Of a stretch of 64,000 nt of DNA, positions 60,563 through 64,000 are shown piece by piece. The notes below the pieces were generated by a model, which was not told the DNA's origin, made no database searches, and saw nothing but the letters and a program-made list of their open reading frames with translations. The DNA is from Gnomoniopsis sp. IMI 355080 (Eukaryota; Ascomycota; Sordariomycetes; Diaporthales; Gnomoniaceae). Position numbers and translations under genes: made by a program. Every line of letters begins with the position of its first letter. Position 1 is the stretch's first letter. The stretch lies in assembly GCA_027946555.1 (NCBI GenBank), contig JAPEVC010000039.1, positions 123,151-187,150 on the forward strand, in the 5' to 3' direction.

Positions 60563-63235
60563 ATGGCTCCATCAGTCTTCAGGCCAAAGCGTCATTTGAA
60601 CAAGGGCCAATGTTCCCAAACCCGTTACCCATACGGGCCGCTCGGCACCGAGACGACGATACGTCTTCTTCGGATTCACACCCTGCCTAGTAGCATGTCT
60701 GAGAAGAAATTCGAGGAAAGAATCGAATGCTCTGTCTTTAATGCAGACCTAGACGACAACCCTGTATTTACTGCGCTGTCATACACATGGGGCGACCCTA
60801 TCTTTATCAGGTTGAAGCCCGAAGATGACCTAGCCCCTGAAGATTGGTACTGCCAATGCTATTCGATCTGGATTGACGAGTTTGAGGTCACAGTTTCTGC
60901 AAATCTGCTCAACTGTCTCGTCGAACTTCGGAACCTAGCCGTAAGACAAGCAACATCAGATATTCCAACAGACGACATAAATTGGGGGTCAGTCCTCTGC
61001 GCTGGTATCTGGCTTGATGCACTATGCATACATCAAGCCGACTCGGCGGAAGCTTCCGCGCAAATTGCTTTGATGGGCCGAATTTACTCGCAGGCAGATC
61101 GCACTATCACGTATCTTGGATATCAAGATGAATCGTCTGCTATCGCCATCCCAATAATAGAGAGTATTGGCTTGTCCGTCTCAAGATTGAAGGAATCCGA
61201 TTTCGCTCTTGGAAAACTCAGCAGATTGTGCGCCGGCGATCCATACAGAAGCGCTAGACTCTTCGAAAGCTACGATATCCCCTTGATCCCTACAGAAGCA
61301 TGGCATCACCTATTCGCCTTTTGCCATCGCTCATGGTTTCAAAGAGCTTGGGTCATGCAGGAAGTTGCGATGTCAAGACGCTGCACAGCACTGTGCGGCG
61401 GACACGTTTTCCAAACACAGGCGATCATGCTCTTTTGGCATTTGCTTCTCAGGACAACGGGGACCGAGTTCCTTCCATCTATCAACCAAGATGGAGAAAT
61501 TCATGTGATAGGTCTCTTCGATCCTGAGCGAGAGAAGAAGCTGTGCTTGCCCAAAAGATGGAACCGGACACGATGGGATCCATCAGTATGGGCTGCTGCC
61601 TTTAACTTGAAGGACGAATGGGACATGCAACATCGACCCAGTCTCACACTATCTTCTATCCTTTCAATGTTTCGCTGCACGGAGGCTTCAAATCCACCAG
61701 ACATGGTCTATGCATTTCTGAGCTTGCTGGAAGAGTCAGAGCCGGGCAATGGGACACTTGTCAAACCACATATCAATTATGCGAAGTCTACCGTGGCTAT
61801 CTTCGTCGAATGGACACGGTATATTCTCCAGCGTGAACAGAACCTCGTCTTCTTAGGACTGGTAGAAACAACCCCCGGAGCTTCGCGGCTTGATGGACTC
61901 CCCTCTTGGACACCTGATCTCACGAATCAAGGCCACAAGCGCCCTATGGTATACAATCAGCCCGGAGGCCAATTTTTCCCGTTTACCGTTGGGTCCGCTG
62001 TCGGAGACGTTCATATTGAATTTGTGGCAGACGAAGTACTCGAGCTCCGCGGCAGCAAGCTTGGTACAGTCATGGCAGTATCCGCTGCGACGTCCTGGCA
62101 AAACAATGTCGTCCTCGATATAGCAGACTTTTTATTGGATCTACCCGAATATACCTGGGTCCAGAATCCACGCCTGAACTCTGCCTTACGACAGTATCTT
62201 TCATCCTCCCCTCTGGGAAGCGTGAGTGATGAGGAATATCGACTGTCCATTGACAATACAGTCTCCAATGGAGATTCGGGAACCTTCCAGAGCCGCATTG
62301 AGGTGTACTGGCGAACCATATCATTTGACTGCTACAAAACAGTCCATCCGGCTCCTAGCAGCTGTGAGAGCTTGGTTACATGTCTTATCCAGTCGTACCT
62401 AGCGAGATCGCTTCTATCAAGCCTCATGCGACCCGACGAAGAATCTTTGCTCAAAGATTTCTTGTTCCAGCTCGACCAGTGGGTTCGCTTACACAAACCG
62501 GGAGAATTGGACTCAGCGGAAGCATTTGAAACGACTCTCTTTCCTGACCTGGTATCAAACATGCCTGATCTCGAAGACACTATGCTGGAGAGTTTAGAAA
62601 AGTCTGAGAGCTTTCAGAATGCCGATGAGGCTGAGAAGTATCTCGAAAGCACTTGGGCAAGTCCAGCATGTCGATGGCTTACATACCGGATGGTGGGCGG
62701 GGGCTTCTTCAAAAGAATTGACGAATACAGTGAGGGAGTATACGAGGACTCTGATTTGGACGATCTGAAGGAACGAGATCTCCCAGAAGATGACTCCATG
62801 ATGGTAGAAATTGAAGACGATCAAGATGACCACAGCATCGAAAAATCCAGCCCTGGAAACACCAAGTCAAATCAGCTTTCCTTCTCGCATGACAAGCAGA
62901 GTAATGGTTCAAATTCACCGATCACGCGTGCTGCGATGCATATAGCAGCCAGGCCAGACTTTCACGACTTTTTCAGCATCCCCTATGGGCGAACCCTTGT
63001 CCGCCTGGATTCGGGACTGTTGGGTCTTGCTGCCTTGCCAACTCAGCCAGGAGACGAGGTATGGGCGCTTGCTGGATCCCAGGTGCCGTTCATTCTACGA
63101 ACAAATGCATCTGATGGCCCGTCAGGTGCAAGGCGATACAGAGTCATTGGGGAGACCTATGTCCACGGAATCATGCATGGTGAGGAGGTGGAAGGTGGGG
63201 GCAAAATGCAAGGGGATATTATACAGATTGTGTAA
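60563..63235 (+). CDS. HET-domain (heterokaryon incompatibility) protein
   Basis: Single-exon protein of 890 aa. The HET domain is clear: FTALSYTWGDP (70-80), ANLLNCLVELR (113-123), IWLDALCIHQAD (149-160), ALMGRIYSQADRTITYLG (169-186), and a later conserved block around WFQRAWVMQEVAM, the usual third HET motif. The remaining two-thirds has no recognised NTPase, WD40 or TPR module. Near its end there is a long acidic region (DSDLDDLKERDLPEDD and following), then a conserved-looking terminus (LLGLAALPTQPGDEVWALAG) often seen in HET-only proteins. HET proteins can trigger programmed cell death in vegetative incompatibility. Start ATG 60563 was chosen over 60449 because the earlier Met adds a leader unlike homologues. 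The neighbour across the shared promoter is the AAA+ ATPase. Confidence 0.92.
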   Translation: MAPSVFRPKRHLNKGQCSQTRYPYGPLGTETTIRLLRIHTLPSSMSEKKFEERIECSVFNADLDDNPVFTALSYTWGDPIFIRLKPEDDLAPEDWYCQCYSIWIDEFEVTVSANLLNCLVELRNLAVRQATSDIPTDDINWGSVLCAGIWLDALCIHQADSAEASAQIALMGRIYSQADRTITYLGYQDESSAIAIPIIESIGLSVSRLKESDFALGKLSRLCAGDPYRSARLFESYDIPLIPTEAWHHLFAFCHRSWFQRAWVMQEVAMSRRCTALCGGHVFQTQAIMLFWHLLLRTTGTEFLPSINQDGEIHVIGLFDPEREKKLCLPKRWNRTRWDPSVWAAAFNLKDEWDMQHRPSLTLSSILSMFRCTEASNPPDMVYAFLSLLEESEPGNGTLVKPHINYAKSTVAIFVEWTRYILQREQNLVFLGLVETTPGASRLDGLPSWTPDLTNQGHKRPMVYNQPGGQFFPFTVGSAVGDVHIEFVADEVLELRGSKLGTVMAVSAATSWQNNVVLDIADFLLDLPEYTWVQNPRLNSALRQYLSSSPLGSVSDEEYRLSIDNTVSNGDSGTFQSRIEVYWRTISFDCYKTVHPAPSSCESLVTCLIQSYLARSLLSSLMRPDEESLLKDFLFQLDQWVRLHKPGELDSAEAFETTLFPDLVSNMPDLEDTMLESLEKSESFQNADEAEKYLESTWASPACRWLTYRMVGGGFFKRIDEYSEGVYEDSDLDDLKERDLPEDDSMMVEIEDDQDDHSIEKSSPGNTKSNQLSFSHDKQSNGSNSPITRAAMHIAARPDFHDFFSIPYGRTLVRLDSGLLGLAALPTQPGDEVWALAGSQVPFILRTNASDGPSGARRYRVIGETYVHGIMHGEEVEGGGKMQGDIIQIV

Positions 63236-64000
63236 GATAGCCTGGATATCATCATCGAATCCTTGATTAAAAAAGTGTCAGAATTAATCAAAAGCTCTGC
63301 ACACAGTTGTCAGTACGGTACAGTGCTGTAGGGCTTGAGAATAGCACACCGAAGACCTGCATCAAGACCGTAGTCGCCGGGTCCTGTGGGCTTAGGGTCG
63401 GTGCTCAGGTGGCTCGGGCGCTGAGTGGTTGCTACTGATGACTGGATTGAGGTCCAATGTGGCGTTGAGGGCTGAGAAGTCAAGGACTAGAACTAAATGC
63501 GGTAAGTAATGTCGGTTTCTTCACACGTGATGACTTGGCTTGGATCCGAGGCTGAGAGTTTTGGTCGAGTCTGGCAAGATTTACGCACATTCCTATGGTC
63601 GCTACTGAATGTAGGAGCCGTACGTAGGCTCCAGCTGCCTCTTTACCATGCCACAGCAGCCTATATTCGAGTATGTAAGTGGACTAACAGGCCATTGTCA
63701 TTAGAAAATAATACAGGCGATGATAACAAGTACCGTGAGGAGGACCGCTGGGGATAATATAGCTTCAGCGCGTTCTCAATCAGGCTTTTCGCCGCAGCTC
63801 CTATGGGCGCAGAAGCAAGTGCTCTGTAATGCTTCACCCAGAGTTTTGAATTCAAAGACAACAAACACAGACGCCCACTTCTTGTCCCGACACTAGGGTA
63901 GCTTCCAGCAGCAGGGTCCCACCACCGCCGTCAAGCTTTGTCGAGCTTGTTACACGGGCGAGCATCGTGATAGCATCTCGGGGGGCTACTTGTGGAAGAT
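63236..64000. other. Right-edge stretch without a supported gene
   Basis: About 0.77 kb after the HET gene, with only short frames. Nothing recognisable before the window ends. Confidence 0.4.

Noticed and set aside
1..64000. CRISPR arrays, bacterial operon signals, rRNA genes or complete transposons
   Set aside because: The sequence is eukaryotic with spliced genes, and no repeat array, rRNA segment or transposase frame was seen.

Overview
The window is genomic DNA from a filamentous ascomycete (Pezizomycotina-type). Genes carry short GT-AG introns of about 48-184 bp. The families present are typical of that group: iterative type I polyketide synthases, an AsaB-like hydroxylase/desaturase, a fungal O-methyltransferase, an eqolisin peptidase, a fructosyl-amine oxidase and a HET-domain protein. 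I cannot place it at genus level. All exon boundaries were inferred by eye from splice consensus, reading frame and family conservation. For every spliced model the exon lengths sum to a multiple of three.

Bases 1-35500 look like a large, composite polyketide locus with three PKS genes. A complete highly reducing PKS (HR-PKS; KS-AT-DH-MT-ER-KR-ACP, 259-8841, +) comes first. An HNH-endonuclease-like protein, an OCH1-like GT32 glycosyltransferase and a NADAR-domain protein follow it. Next is a non-reducing PKS (SAT-KS-AT-PT-ACP-ACP-TE, 15223-21817, -) whose reading frame is broken by one in-frame TAG in the AT domain. Tailoring-type genes surround a third, unusually short PKS (KS-AT-KR-ACP, 24228-28915, +): an AsaB-like hydroxylase/desaturase, a cytochrome P450, an O-methyltransferase and a TauD-like Fe(II)/2-oxoglutarate dioxygenase. 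A plausible reading is that a reduced chain from one of the reducing PKSs primes the non-reducing PKS through its SAT domain, and that the P450, methyltransferase and dioxygenase decorate the product. The stop codon would block this in the sequenced strain. No transporter or zinc-cluster transcription factor was recognised.

Bases 35500-49200 hold ordinary accessory genes: a two-exon gene of unknown function, a fructosyl-amine oxidase, a small four-helix membrane protein, a secreted glutamic peptidase (eqolisin), an extended SDR-type protein and a secreted protein of unknown function.

Bases 49200-64000 are gene-poor and show decay. About 3.3 kb has no recognisable gene. A FAD-dependent monooxygenase follows with an in-frame TAG at a usually tryptophan position, then the frameshifted relic of a protein kinase. 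Two large genes close the window: a triple AAA+ (CbxX/CfqX-type) ATPase whose first P-loop is degenerate, and a HET-domain protein. That combination resembles a fungal allorecognition or innate-immunity neighbourhood.
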